From Drosophila miranda (lineage: Eukaryota > Arthropoda > Insecta > Diptera > Drosophilidae), in contig NW_022881614.1 in NCBI RefSeq assembly GCF_003369915.1, forward strand, positions 31,155,276 to 31,219,275: a DNA stretch of 64,000 nt, in the 5' to 3' direction. A program made the position numbers and the translations under genes. Shown here in pieces: positions 12,601 to 23,433 of this stretch. Numbering within the stretch: position 1 is the first letter of the stretch; every line of letters begins with the position of its first letter. The notes under the pieces were generated by a model. That model had not been told where the DNA came from. It worked only from the letters and a program-made list of their open reading frames with translations, and searched no databases.

Positions 12601-13518
12601 CTTAATTGTTAGAATACAGTTTTGGATAAAAGCCTTACCATTTTGAAGCCCTTCAAGAAATATAGTTTACATGTATCTCCTAATCTTTATTGGCTGCCTA
12701 CAATACATAGTACTTCCAATGGTAAACATTTATAGAATATTTCATAAGATTCTCCTTTCACGACTTCCTTCGATCGTCGTTCTTTTAATTAAGGATTCTT
12801 GTATCAAATGAAAACGGTTTTATCATGTAATATATGAACCAGGGTATCCCTTATTCCGCAACCCTCTAAGACGCTTCTCTTTTGCGTCTTCTTTTTTCAC
12901 TATTCTTTGCAAAGTATTTTTCTAAAATACCCCAAAAAGCATTTGTTGGCCGTCATCACTTGGCATTACTCTCCCTCCATTGCTTGATCGCTGTGCATGT
13001 GTGGGTGTGTGGACTTTGGCCCCCTGCGTGGCAAAGGCTCACTCTGACAGGGGGACTGCCAATGGTGTGGGGGGCTTCATCAAATTCACTTGTCTGCAGC
13101 AACCGGTATTACCGATGAAAATTATATGTTTGTGTTTCGTAGTCGCAGTCCAACGACCATCGAAAAAGGACATAAATGAACCTGTGACCTTTTGGCCGCC
13201 CCCCACCCTGGAGCCTGGATTCCGCTACGATTTGGGATACTCTTTTGCGGGTTTTACGTTTCAGTTTTATGTTTGCCCATTTTTGGGTACGTGACTAGAG
13301 TGATACGAGGTGTAAATCACAAAAAATATATGTATAAATTGCATTTGATAAATGCATAGACAAATATCGAATGTTTGCACTCGGATTGGAGTAAACGAGT
13401 GATCGGATGTGTGTGCTGTGTGCTCTGTATGACTGATGGGGATTATCGGGGATTTGCATGGTGGTGGAGAACTCTTTAAGAGCGCCAGAGCTGCTTGCGG
13501 TACAAGTATCTTCTGCCT
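6158..13518. other. 7.4-kb non-coding segment between two LINE halves
   Basis: I see no convincing gene, tRNA or transposon here. The sequence looks like ordinary Drosophila intronic or intergenic DNA. It has AT-rich stretches, short CA runs near 7320-7350, a CTG/CTC-rich stretch around 9404-9450, a (GA)14 run at 9583-9610, and poly-A/T tracts. Open frames are short and lack recognisable domains. It differs sharply from its transposon-packed surroundings. Its edges coincide with the break in a LINE reading frame, which suggests it arrived as a block or was brought there by rearrangement. Its source within the genome is unknown. Confidence 0.6.
9583..9610. repeat. (GA)n microsatellite
   Basis: Fourteen uninterrupted AG dinucleotides. 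GA runs are binding sites for GAGA factor and CLAMP in flies; no function is shown here. Confidence 0.9.
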
Positions 13519-13523
13519 GACAA
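13519..13523. repeat. GACAA at right edge of 7.4-kb insert
   Basis: Partner of the GACAA at 6153-6157. Confidence 0.35.
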
Positions 13524-15080
13524 CCCCTCGCCTTCAGCACCAGAACTTTGTTGATAAGGTCGTTGATGCAAAGAGCCGTGGACCTGTTTCTCCTGAAGGC
13601 ATAGGACCTGACCGGCAGCAGGTCACAGTTTGCTATGTGCTCGTCCAACTTCAACTTTATCAACCCCTCTATGGATTTAAACAGCGTGTTAATCAAACAA
13701 ATCGGCCTATGGTTTTGGAAGGAAGTAGGGTCTTCTTGGGGATGGGTACCACTTTTATCCTGCGCCAGACTTCAGGGATGACGCCACTCAGCCATACTTT
13801 ATTTATAATTTCAAAAATGTCTTGTTTTTTCCCACTTGGTAGCTTTTGAAGCATCCTGAACGAGATGCCATCAGGGCCTCTAGCCGAATTGGGGTTCCTG
13901 GTTTTTAGGAATTCTTCTAGTTCCAGGGGTTCCGGGTCGTCTGGTCCTAACAAAGGGGCAGGAATTTAGGGGGCCTACTGTTTGACGTGGATGGGGTTAC
14001 TTTAACCATATTGAGAAAGTTTTTGTCATATTCGTTCGTCCATTTGTTCCCTACATTTTTGATTTGACCGTATTTTTTTGATGTTCTTCACCCTGCTCCA
14101 CATAGAGGGCGATGAGGAGACCTCTTCTATAAACTTGGAAAAGTTGCGCTTTCTAAGATTTTTACGTGATTTTGTAGATTTTTGTCAGCTTCTAAGGTTG
14201 CTCTGGCATCAGCCAATTTTTTGGTGAGGTAGAATTTTTGCCTGCAAGCGTTTCTCACGCGAAAAAGTTTTTCCGTTTCCTCGTTCCACCATTTCTTAGC
14301 AACGTACTTGTTCTTGCTTGGGAATGTGAGCGTTTTTTTTAAGGTCAGGGATTTCACTTTTTCATTGAGCTCCTCCAGATTTGAGAAATCACTTGCACCC
14401 AGAATCCGGGCTATTCTGTTGTGAAGGATCTTCTTGCCTTGGAGGGGGGCATTTAGGCCTTGCACTGATAATACAATTGGGAAGTGGTTGCTATTCGTAA
14501 TTTTTGTTTTGAGGACTTGCCAGTTAATAGTTCCATTTCTGTAGTTCGAAAAAGAAAGGTCAAGAACTGAGAATTGAGATGGGCTCCTGGAGAAGGTTGG
14601 CGAACCGTCGTTTAGGCAGATAAATCCGGCCTCCCGGGTGGAATTCTCAATGCTGCGACCCTTGCGATCACAGATCGGACTTCCCCAGATAGAAGACCTA
14701 GCGTTGAAGTCCCCGCCCACTATTGAGGGTATGTCAAGCGAAGCCGCGAATTCGAAAAACTTTTGTGCCCGATTTAAACTGTGAAACTGTTGTTGATGGC
14801 GGTGCATATATGCTAAAAATATTGAAATTGCTCTTGAGGTTTTTAAAATGCTGAATTGAATGTTTTTCCTGACGTAGATGCCAACCCCGCCGTAGCCGTC
14901 CTCTCTGGGCCTGCAGAAAAAGTTATAGTCTAAAATGCTGCAGTCCGCGTTGTTCAGCACCCAAATCTCTGAGAGGCTGGCAATATCTATTGCGTTCTTG
15001 TCTAGGAACATTGAGAGGAGCTGTTTGTTGTTGTTGTGTGTCAGACTTTGAATATTTAGCTGAAGGCATGATCCAACACG
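13519..15080 (-). pseudogene. LINE ORF2, 5' half: endonuclease and RT start
   Basis: Read from about 15080 down. An apurinic-type endonuclease domain shows LSEIW, GGDFNARSSIWGS and SNHFPIVLS, which match the catalytic Glu, Asp/Asn and His regions of the family. After frameshifts near 14100 and 13950-13690 comes the start of a reverse transcriptase (NSARGPDGISFRMLQK, then AFRRNRSTALCINDLINKV). The frame ends at 13519, just before where the motif CLDLQRAFD would be expected; that motif opens the fragment at 6157. The 5' end, including ORF1, is missing: at about 15080 the sequence passes straight into an ISY element. An ATG at 15173 therefore lies in ISY sequence and is not the native start. Confidence 0.75.
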
Positions 15081-15540
15081 GATGACTGCGGAATCTGAAT
15101 TGGATCGTATCATTATTATAGCCAGCATCAAGAAAACAATTTCATTTTTTCTCGCCCTGTCTCTCTCTAACACACACGTAGCATAGGCGGCTTTGCTTAG
15201 AGTAAAACATTAGCGCCTAGATCTCAGAGACTATAAAAGCTAGAGCAACCAAATTTGGTATCCACACTCCTAATATATCGGACCGAGACGAGTTTGTTTC
15301 AAAATTTCGCCACACCCCCTTCCGCCCCCGCAAAGGACGAAAATCTGGGGATATTCAAAAATCCCAGAGACTATTAAGGCTAGAGTAACCAAATTTGTTA
15401 TCCGCACTCCTGTTAGATCTTACTATAAAACGTGTATCTCAAAATTTCGCCCCAACCCCTTCCGCCCACACAAAGGACGAAAATCTGTTGCATCCACAAT
15501 ATTGCACATTCGAGAAAACTAAAAACGCAGAATCATAGAT
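15080..15540 (+). mobile_element. ISY/DINE-1-like Helitron (copy B), left part
   Basis: Matches 38881-39350 closely. It is 5'-truncated where the LINE fragment begins and is interrupted after CATAGAT at 15540 by the BEL/Pao element. It resumes at 21791. A pyrimidine-rich stretch at about 15150-15170 is the complement of the GA-rich motif in the other copies. Confidence 0.75.
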
Positions 15541-15935
15541 TGTTCGGGCCAGCCGCTGAAGAATAACCGTAACTTTAACATTATTATTGTATGAGCAGAG
15601 AGAGCCGCCTATGTTGTAAAACGTTGAGGTTCTGCAGAGCTGCTGCGCTCTCCCGCTAAAGGGGCTCTCTGCCGCCGCCACTTCGGCAACTACTTTGATC
15701 TGCTGCCGCCACTTCGGCAATCACTTTGATCTAACGCCGTCGTCTATAGTTTAGTTCTATGCTAACCCCTCTGCGCATTGGTTGCATATCGATCTCGCAT
15801 AAAGTTTATCTGGCAATAGCAAGCAATCGGCTTCCGCTAAGCCACCAAGATTAAATACGAATTATAAGGTTTAACCCAAAATCTCTTTTCATTTTTGAAA
15901 CACATAGGTGCCAAAAAAGCTTGGCATCTCAAACA
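15541..15935 (+). repeat. BEL/Pao 5' LTR
   Basis: 395 bp, beginning TGTTCGGGCC and ending CTCAAACA. It has 16 extra bases (near 15801-15817) relative to the 3' LTR. Confidence 0.93.
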
Positions 15936-16271
15936 TTGGTGACCCCGACGTGATATAAAACCATTGCTTAATCGCGTTCCGTTAAAACACTTATTATTTA
16001 TACAATATTTTTTTGTTGGGTAGTTTAACTACCAACAAATACATTTGGGTGCACGTTGAAAAACAGTTTAAAGTGCAAATTCAGTGAGAGTGCGGCTGGA
16101 ATATTTATAGACAAATTCCGGTACTTTAAGCGTCGAATCTCTCATTCTCTGCGCAGCTGCAGCCGCGGTTCTTGACTTTTCGTGTCTTGCATTCTCGCTC
16201 TCGCGTCTATACATCGTCGCTTAAGCGGTATTTCATTTTCCGTTGTTGTGTCGAATTGCACAACGGTTAAC

Positions 16272-17500
16272 ATGGACAACGATCCGAATACAGGCGCGGG
16301 CGGAAATATTGTGGTGGCTGATTCCAGACTGAGTCTGTATAAGCGTAAAAGTCAGTCATTATATGATCGATTGCACAGGCTTGGCGAATCCTTCGCGGGG
16401 AATAAAATCGATAAGCTGACCGCCGCGGAAGTCGAGGTGCGCCTTGATATGTTGGCAGAAATTCGAGAGGAATTTAATAAGGCCCATAATGAGTTGGAGG
16501 CTCTCGATCAAAACGAGATTGGGAGTGAGCTGCGCGAAATCTTCGATACTCTTTTCATATCGTTGAAAGCTGAGTTGCTGGCTGCTGTTGAAGTAAGCCA
16601 GTCACACGCCGCTGCCTATTCTACGACTCTGCCAAGCCATTCCGGACATAGTACCATCATCATGGCTCACCAGCAGCGACTCCCTGAGCTGAAGGTGCCT
16701 AAATTTTCTGGTGGATACGTCGAGTTCTCGGATTTTATGGCAATGTTCAAATCGGTGATTGAAGCGGATGCGGATCTCAGTGACATCGAGAAATTCCAGC
16801 ACCTTCGCTCTTGCCTCGCTGATGCGGCTTTGGATTCGGTTCGATCGTTAGAGCTCTCCAGTGCCAATTATCGTGCGGCTCTGGATATACTTAATAAACG
16901 CTTTAATAACAAAAGACTTGTTTTCCAGGCACACATCAAGAAGATTCTTGGGCTAAAGAGGGTAGACTCGCCTTCTGCTAAAAGGCTTCGGGAGTTTTCG
17001 GATGCAGTCAATTCACACATGCGAGCGTTGCAGACATTGGGAACTGCTGAGGAGATTTCAGGATTCATGGTCATCAACATGCTGCTGCAGAAGTTGGATT
17101 CGAAGACGCAAACCAAATGGGAGGAGCACACATCGTCGGATGCTATACCTACCGCAGAGGAATTCTTCGAATTCTTGCAGCAACGCTGCCAGAAAATGGA
17201 GCGGTTGGAATATGCTACAGCGACACACGCTAGTAGCGATCAGGTGGGAAAAAACCATTCCTATACGCAGGTTAAGAAAACGTTTTTAGCTGCCAACTCT
17301 TCCGCCGACACGTCTGTATGCGTCTTTTGCCACTCAGCGGGCCATGGAATATACTCGTGCAAGATATTCGGAAATCTCTCACCGTTGCTGCGCCACAAAG
17401 AAGTGAAGAAGCTTTCCCTATGCTTCAATTGCCTAAAGCCGGGGCACCGGACCCGCGCATTCAATAGTGGAAAATGTCGAGTATACAGCCCACAACACAA
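16272..17500 (+). pseudogene. BEL/Pao gag
   Basis: The gag part of the polyprotein, from the ATG at 16272 (MDNDPNTGAGG). Upstream in-frame codons lack an ATG. It has a coiled N-terminal region and a capsid-like core with LPELKVPKFSG and FQHLRSCL. Zinc knuckles follow: one starts CVFCHSAGHGIYSC, the next CFNCLKPGH. BEL/Pao elements usually encode gag-pol as one frame; here the frame changes near 17470-17500, just after the knuckles, and protease continues in another frame. Gag itself looks intact to that point. The gag protein packages element RNA in cytoplasmic particles. Confidence 0.8.
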
Positions 17501-20500
17501 GGCTGCCCAGGTATTACTCCTCCCGATCTGGCCGTTCAACCGGACACTCTTTCCGTTGCTCAAAATTCTGCTAGCAGCTCGTCTCTACCTTCGTCTACCT
17601 CTCTTGCTGCCCAAGGTCTTCACTCTGATGTCGTGCTTCTGGCTACAGCCGTGGTTCTCGTAAAGAATCGGTCTGGCGTTTTAGTTCCTTGTCGTGCCAT
17701 CTTAGATTCAGGATCGCAGCTGCATCTCGTCACATCCAGGTTCGCCCAGCAGCTTCAGCTTAGGAGAACTCAATCGTCTGCACTTGTGTCTGGGCTGGGC
17801 GATACCAGCGTTTCTACTGAGGGATCCACCATAAGCATTTGTATGCATTCTCGCACCTCTGCTTACACAACTACACTTACTGCTCTCATCGCCCCCACGA
17901 TTACCGATTCTCAACCAAGTATGACAGTAAATGTATCCGATTGGCGTATTCCATCTAACATTCAGCTCGCTGATCCTGCATTTTTCAATCCTCAACGGGT
18001 TGATCTTCTCATTGGTGCGAGCGTTTTTTATGATCTCCTCTGCGTAGTGCAAATCAAACTCACCGATGGACTGCCTCTTCTGCAGAAGACCCGGCTTGGG
18101 TGGATCGTATCTGGCGGTGGACAGAAGGTATCAAGCTCGGCGTTTTTGGCTACGCACAATTGTCCAGATTCGATAGCTGAGATGGAAGCAAGGTTGGATA
18201 AAACTCTTCGTATGTTTTGGGAAGTCGAGAATTGTGTGGAGGCTGGGTTGAATACCAAAGAAGAAGACGATTGTGAAGCACATTTCGTAAGCCACCTTTC
18301 ACGTTTGCCATCCGGGGAGTATGCAGTTCGTCTGCCGCTAAATAACAATACTGATCGTTTAGGAGAATCTTATGCTCAGGCTTATCGACGGTTCATCAGT
18401 CTGGAGCGAAAACTGGAGTAATCCTACACTCAAGGAGCGGTATTCCGCCTTTATGAGGGAGTACATTGATTTGCATCATATGCACCAAGTCAACCCTGAT
18501 TCCCGTAGTCTCTGCAAATATTTCTTGCCTCATCACTGTGTCCTAAAGGAGGACAGTACGACGACAAAACTCCGTGTCGTTTTCGACGGATCCGCAGCTA
18601 CATCAACTGGATATTCTCTAAATGATGTGATGATGACAGGCCCTGTTATTCAGCCTGCATTGTTTAACATATTGATTCGCTTTCGAACATATCCAGTCGC
18701 TCTCACTGGGGACATTTGTAAAATGTACCGCTGCGTACGAGTGTCTCCACCCGACAATTTGTATCAGTGCATCCTATGGCGAGATTCCATCGAGTCCGAG
18801 GTTCAAGTCTACACATTAGACACCGTCACATACGGGACGAGGGCTGCATCATTTTTAGCGGTCCGCGCAATGCACCAGCTGGCCATCGACGAGGGTGAGT
18901 CCTACCCTCTTGGCTCAGCTGCTCTGCGGCAGGAGTTTTACGTGGATGACCTTATTTCGGGCGGTAATTCGGTCGCACAGGTCATGGACAAGATGCATCA
19001 AACATCAGCTTTACTGTCCCGTGGTAATTTTAGACTTAGGAAATGGTGCTCCAGTCACCAGGAAGTACTTGAGGGAACCCCTGAAGATGACATAGAGAAG
19101 TTCCTAAAGTTTAATGATGGAAGCGACATTGCCAAAACTCTCGGCTTAGCGTGGGACCCTGCTTCGGATCAGCTGCTTTTTGCCTTGTCCGCACTGGACA
19201 CAAACTCAAAGCCATCAAAGCGGTCGGTTTTATCTACGACCATCTTGGATTGATAAATCCAGTCATTGTCAGGTGCAAAATCTTCCTTCAGCAGCTTTGG
19301 AGAGAAAATTTGGATTGGGATGAAATAGTTTGGCAAGCATTTCTCGGATCTCATTTCCTCGCTTGGTTCTTCGTTCTAGTGTGGCTACAGAAGTTCACGG
19401 ATTCTGTGATGCCAGCTTAGAAGCATATGGCGCTTGCGTGTATGTCGTGTCCAGGGAAGCCCAGTCTTTGAGCCACGTTTTGTGCTCAAAGTCGCGAGTG
19501 GCGCCGCTAAAGACTATATCGATTCCTAAGCTGGAATTAAGTGGAGCCCATTTGCTTGCGAAAATCATGCAGAATGTAAAGGACATGGGAATCTTTACAG
19601 GTCGGTTCTATTGCTGGTCGGATTCGTCAACAGCATTATCATACATTAGGGACGAGCCAGCTAAATTTCAAGTTTTCGTGGCAAATCGAGTGGAATCAAT
19701 TCAGGAGTTGACGGCAGCCATGGAATGGCGCTATGTTCCCACATCTTTAAATCCTGCTGATATTCTCTCGAGAGGCTCGCTTCCCAACCATCTTATCCAG
19801 TCAGAGCTATGGTTTCACGGCCCATCCTTTTTGCTAGGCTCCAAGGATAAGTGGCCTGTATCTCCTACTAACAACATAGCAACTTTGGAGCTTCGCAAGA
19901 GAGGATTGCTAATCACGTCTCCACATGCCGATCTCACGGCCGGATGCAAATTTGCGAATTCATTCTTTCGCATGCAGCGCACATTCGCCTGCATGCATAA
20001 ATTTATACATCGTCTTAGGCATCCAGGACTCACCGTTTCTGATATTCGGCAAGGAACGCATCTTCTAATTCGACACATTCAGCTGGCAAATTTGTGGATG
20101 GACATAAAGGAGATTCGGCGCAATGGTCAAGTCATGAAATCCAGTTCTATTAGTTCGCTCAACCCGTTCATCGATCATTCTGGACTACTTAGAGTTGGAG
20201 GTCGTCTTGGCAACTCATCGCTAGGATTTGACGCTCAGCACCCGCTCATTCTGCCAAAGGGACATTCCATTACCTTTGCGCTGATAAGATATTATCATAT
20301 CGCGCCTTGCTATCCAAAATTCGGCTAGAATATTGGCCCATTGGAGGTGTTAAGGCAGTGTCAAGGGTCGTCAGCAGATGTGTGAGATGCTTCAAGACTA
20401 GGCCGCGCATGGTCGACCACATCATGGGAGACCTACCTAAGGAACGTTTGGAAGGATCTCGAGCTTTTGAAGTCACTGGAGTAGATTACTGTGGACCTTT

Positions 20501-21437
20501 TTTCTACCGATCAGAAATCCGCACGAGGCCTCCGATCAAGTGCTACATTAGCGTATTCATCTGTTTCACTTCTAAGGCTATACACATGGAGCTCGTAAAG
20601 GATTTGACCACCGCATCGTTTCTAGGCGCACTAAAGCGTTTTACTTCCACTCGAGGAAGGCCAAGTCAAATTTGGTCGGACAATGCGACAAACTTCGTTG
20701 GGGCCAAGAACGAGCTTCTGGAGCTAAAGAAGCTTTGTCTGAGCGAACCGCATATGAAGGAGGTCCACGAATCCTGCTTGGCTGACTCGATCGACTGGCG
20801 TTTCATCCCACCTCGCTCTCCGCATTTTGGCGGGTTGTGGGAAGCGGCCGTGAAGACCGCAAAATATCACCTGTACCGATCAGTTGGACCATCTGTGCTT
20901 AGCTTCGACGAGCTGCGCACTCTGGTCTGTCAGATCACTGCAATCGTTAACTCTCGCCCTTTGCTCTCGCTTTCAGAAAATCCTGATGATTTAGACGTTT
21001 TGACTCCTGCTCATCTGCTTTTAGGCGGCCCCCATGAGCAAATCCTCGAGCCTGACCTAACGAAGCTGAACTACAATCGTCTGGATGGCTGGCAGCGGGT
21101 CACCCAACTACAGCAAATATTTTGGAGACGTTGGCGCGAAGAGTATCTCACTCTTTTGCAAGAGCGCGCGAAGTGGCGTACCCCCGCGCAAAACATCTGC
21201 AAGAACGACCTCGTTCTGGTGAAGGACGAAAATCTTCCTCCAATGCGTTGGCCACAGGCTAGAGTGGTCGATGTCGTTTTGGGCAAGGACGGAGTGTGTC
21301 GCGTCGCTGACCTGAAGACATCCTCAGGAAACATCAGGAGGGCCGTCACTCGGCTATGTTTGCTGCCCCTTAAGGAATCTGTTGAGAGACTAGCTCCCAA
21401 CGGGGGTGGTATGTTCGGGGCAGCCGCTGAAGAATAA
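17501..21437 (+). pseudogene. BEL/Pao pol: protease, RT, RNase H, integrase
   Basis: Domain order is protease (LDSGSQLHLV, near 17705), RT (LRVVFDGSA, then the catalytic EFYVDDLISG near 18930-18960), RNase H (HGFCDASLEAYGA, near 19395) and integrase (VDYCGPF and SDNATNFVGAK, then PPRSPHFGGLWEAAVK). Frame changes fall near 18400, 19210, 19340 and 20310, besides the one at the gag boundary. The last removes the histidine half of the integrase zinc finger, while CVRCFK remains. The catalytic motifs are otherwise conserved, which suggests decay by small indels and not by long neutral drift. Confidence 0.85.
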
Positions 21438-21790
21438 CCGTAACTTTAACATTATTATTGTATGAGCAGAGAGAGCCGCCTATGTTGTAAAACGTTGACG
21501 TTCTGCAGAGCTGCTGCGCTCTCCCGCTAAAGGGGCACTCTGCCGCCGCCACTTCGGCAACTACTTTGATCTGCTGCCGCCACTTCGGCAATCACTTTGA
21601 TCTAACGCCGTCGTCTATAGTTTAGTTCTATGCTAACCCCTCTGCGCATTGGTTGCATATCGATCTCGCATAAGCAAGCAATCGGCTTCCGCTAAGCCAC
21701 CAAGATTAAATACGAATTATAAGGTTTAACCCAAAATCTCTTTTCATTTTTGAAACACATAGGTGCCAAAAAAGCTTGGCATCTCAAACA
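21412..21790 (+). repeat. BEL/Pao 3' LTR
   Basis: 379 bp, nearly identical to the 5' LTR but lacking 16 bp. It directly follows the purine tract. Confidence 0.93.
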
Positions 21791-22056
21791 TAGATAATGA
21801 CCATTGAAATTTGCCAGATTGCTAAATCTGGATCAGATCAGATCATTTTTATAGCCAATAGGAACAAATCAATTTGCAGTGGCTACGCAGCGCCCGACGT
21901 CACGCTCAGACTGATTTTCTGTCTCTCTTGCACGCACTCTTTGTCGTGTCGTTTAATATTAGCGGCGTCTGCCGGAGGAGAGCCATACTGACTTAGTATC
22001 GGGTATAACCGTAGAGTTGCGGTGTCCGCAGCAACTCACAACGTTCCCCCTCGTTT
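21791..22056 (+). mobile_element. ISY/DINE-1-like Helitron (copy B), right part
   Basis: Continuation of the copy cut at 15540, beginning with the duplicated TAGAT. It contains the subterminal GTATCGGGTATA motif and the terminal hairpin, and ends with CCCCCTCGTT like the copy at 38506-39596. Confidence 0.8.
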
Positions 22057-23421
22057 TATTGTGTGTTCGCCGACATTCACTTTCGTTCCGCGAGTGTAAT
22101 TAGGATTTGCATATACTATTCGCACCACGTAGAACGGCTAAACAACAAAACACTTGACTGCGATTCAATCAGACGCGATGCGATTGGGCTGCAGCTCTGT
22201 TGTTGTAGTACATATGTATGTATGCAGCACGTCCGCAGGGCGTGTGTGAGCGCGCATCTGTGGGTGGTGGAAAGCCGCAGGGCAGGGAAATCAATCAACT
22301 CGACGGAGAGAAAACTGCACAGCACGTCGTATCGTTGGACATTCTATTTTCCGGCGCGACGCGGTCGTGGTCGTTTGTGATTAATTCACAAAAAAGTTAA
22401 TCTTTTTTCGCGAAAGCGCGTTCGGACGCGGTGAACAGCTGGGAAAATTATGTGAACAAAAGGGTATTGACAACAGGCAACATGGTCCAGAAAATGCAAC
22501 GCCTGCAAGGTAAAATCCACCCCATTTGCTTAACATACCATGGAGGGAAGCTTATAAAAAGGTATGCACAACTGGCAACAGGGCCCAGAAAATGCAACGC
22601 ATACAAGGTAAAATCCACCCCATTTGCCCAATGTGCCTTGAATATACCCAATATACGAAAACCCGATTTTGTCTTCAGGTATATTTAAATATATATATTG
22701 TAATTGAAATTTGCCTTTTCTGTTTTTGCCTGTTTTCCATACCCTTTTTTATACCCCATTCAAAATAGCGACTCATTTTTTCGTCGCTGGAGAAAGTAGC
22801 TGTGTGGACGCTCTGAACCGCTGCATAAACACGCTTTTAGTATACGCTGGATACGCTTAGTATCAGTGGTATTTTTTTGCTTTCAGTTTTCGGTCTCACC
22901 CTTTAAACGGAACATACAAACTATGATGTCATCGACAGGTGGCTCTCCTGCGCCTTGTTAAAATCAACCACAGGTGTCCGTGAGTTCCCTTTATAGCAGA
23001 CAGCTTTGTTAGTTTCATAGTAACCACCCAATCCAGCCTAGTTTCATGGCAGCAGCCATGTCCAAAAGGACCGCAATATTTGAAAAAATGTAAAACTACA
23101 AAAGTTTACTATGAAATGTTACTTTATTTGCCGACTTTCATCATTTTATTTTGTTTTTCTTTAACCCATTATGTGCTTTACATGTTTGTGATTTGTATTT
23201 TCTTTATTTCGTTTACGTTTCTTTATATGCGTTTATAAGTCGAATACTCCAATTTTCCATTTACTAATGATATGCGCACCAAACTAATTTCCACTCGGCG
23301 CCATGAACAGAAAACTGAAAACCGAAAATGCAAAAGAATACAACTCAAAAAATAGATTTGTATGCTACAAAATTTTAATTTAAGTAAATCATAAAGAAGG
23401 CAATTCAAGTATAGTATACCA
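22057..23421. other. Non-coding DNA, no gene recognised
   Basis: No recognisable protein domain or RNA gene. The first 400 bases are GC-richer and could be an old 5' region. Two imperfect direct repeats lie at 22457-22631. From about 22680 the sequence is AT-rich. Confidence 0.5.
22457..22631 (+). repeat. Imperfect direct repeat, 98-bp spacing
   Basis: Two related blocks, starting near 22457 and 22555. Both contain CAGAAAATGCAACGC and AAGGTAAAATCCACCCCATT. They differ by scattered substitutions, so the duplication is old. Confidence 0.75.
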
Positions 23422-23433
23422 CCGAATTCTATA
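23422..23433. repeat. Target-site duplication, left (LOA-like LINE)
   Basis: CCGAATTCTATA, repeated exactly at 25418-25429 on the other side of the LINE. Confidence 0.85.

Larger units (their letters stand above)
15541..21790 (+). mobile_element. BEL/Pao LTR retrotransposon, full length, decayed ORF
   Basis: A 6.25-kb element with both LTRs, a primer-binding region after the 5' LTR (TTGGTGACCCCGACGTG, 15936 on) and a purine tract (ACGGGGGTGGTA) before the 3' LTR. It is flanked by a 5-bp target duplication TAGAT (15536-15540 and 21791-21795), the size expected for this superfamily. It inserted into an ISY-like element. Gag, protease, RT, RNase H and integrase are all present in that order, but the frame changes at least five times, so this copy cannot act on its own. 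The LTRs differ by one 16-bp indel and about three substitutions, which indicates a fairly recent insertion. Confidence 0.93.

Noticed and set aside
6158-13518. Protein-coding genes in the 7.4-kb segment
   Set aside because: All frames are short with low-complexity content and no splice-linked domains; no tRNA-like fold noticed.
14127-15173. LINE frame starting at an ATG at 15173
   Set aside because: The first 35 or so codons are ISY sequence fused at the LINE's truncation point, not a native N-terminus.
22431-22768. Small cysteine-containing frames over the 98-bp repeat
   Set aside because: Short, repeat-derived, no recognisable domain or start context.
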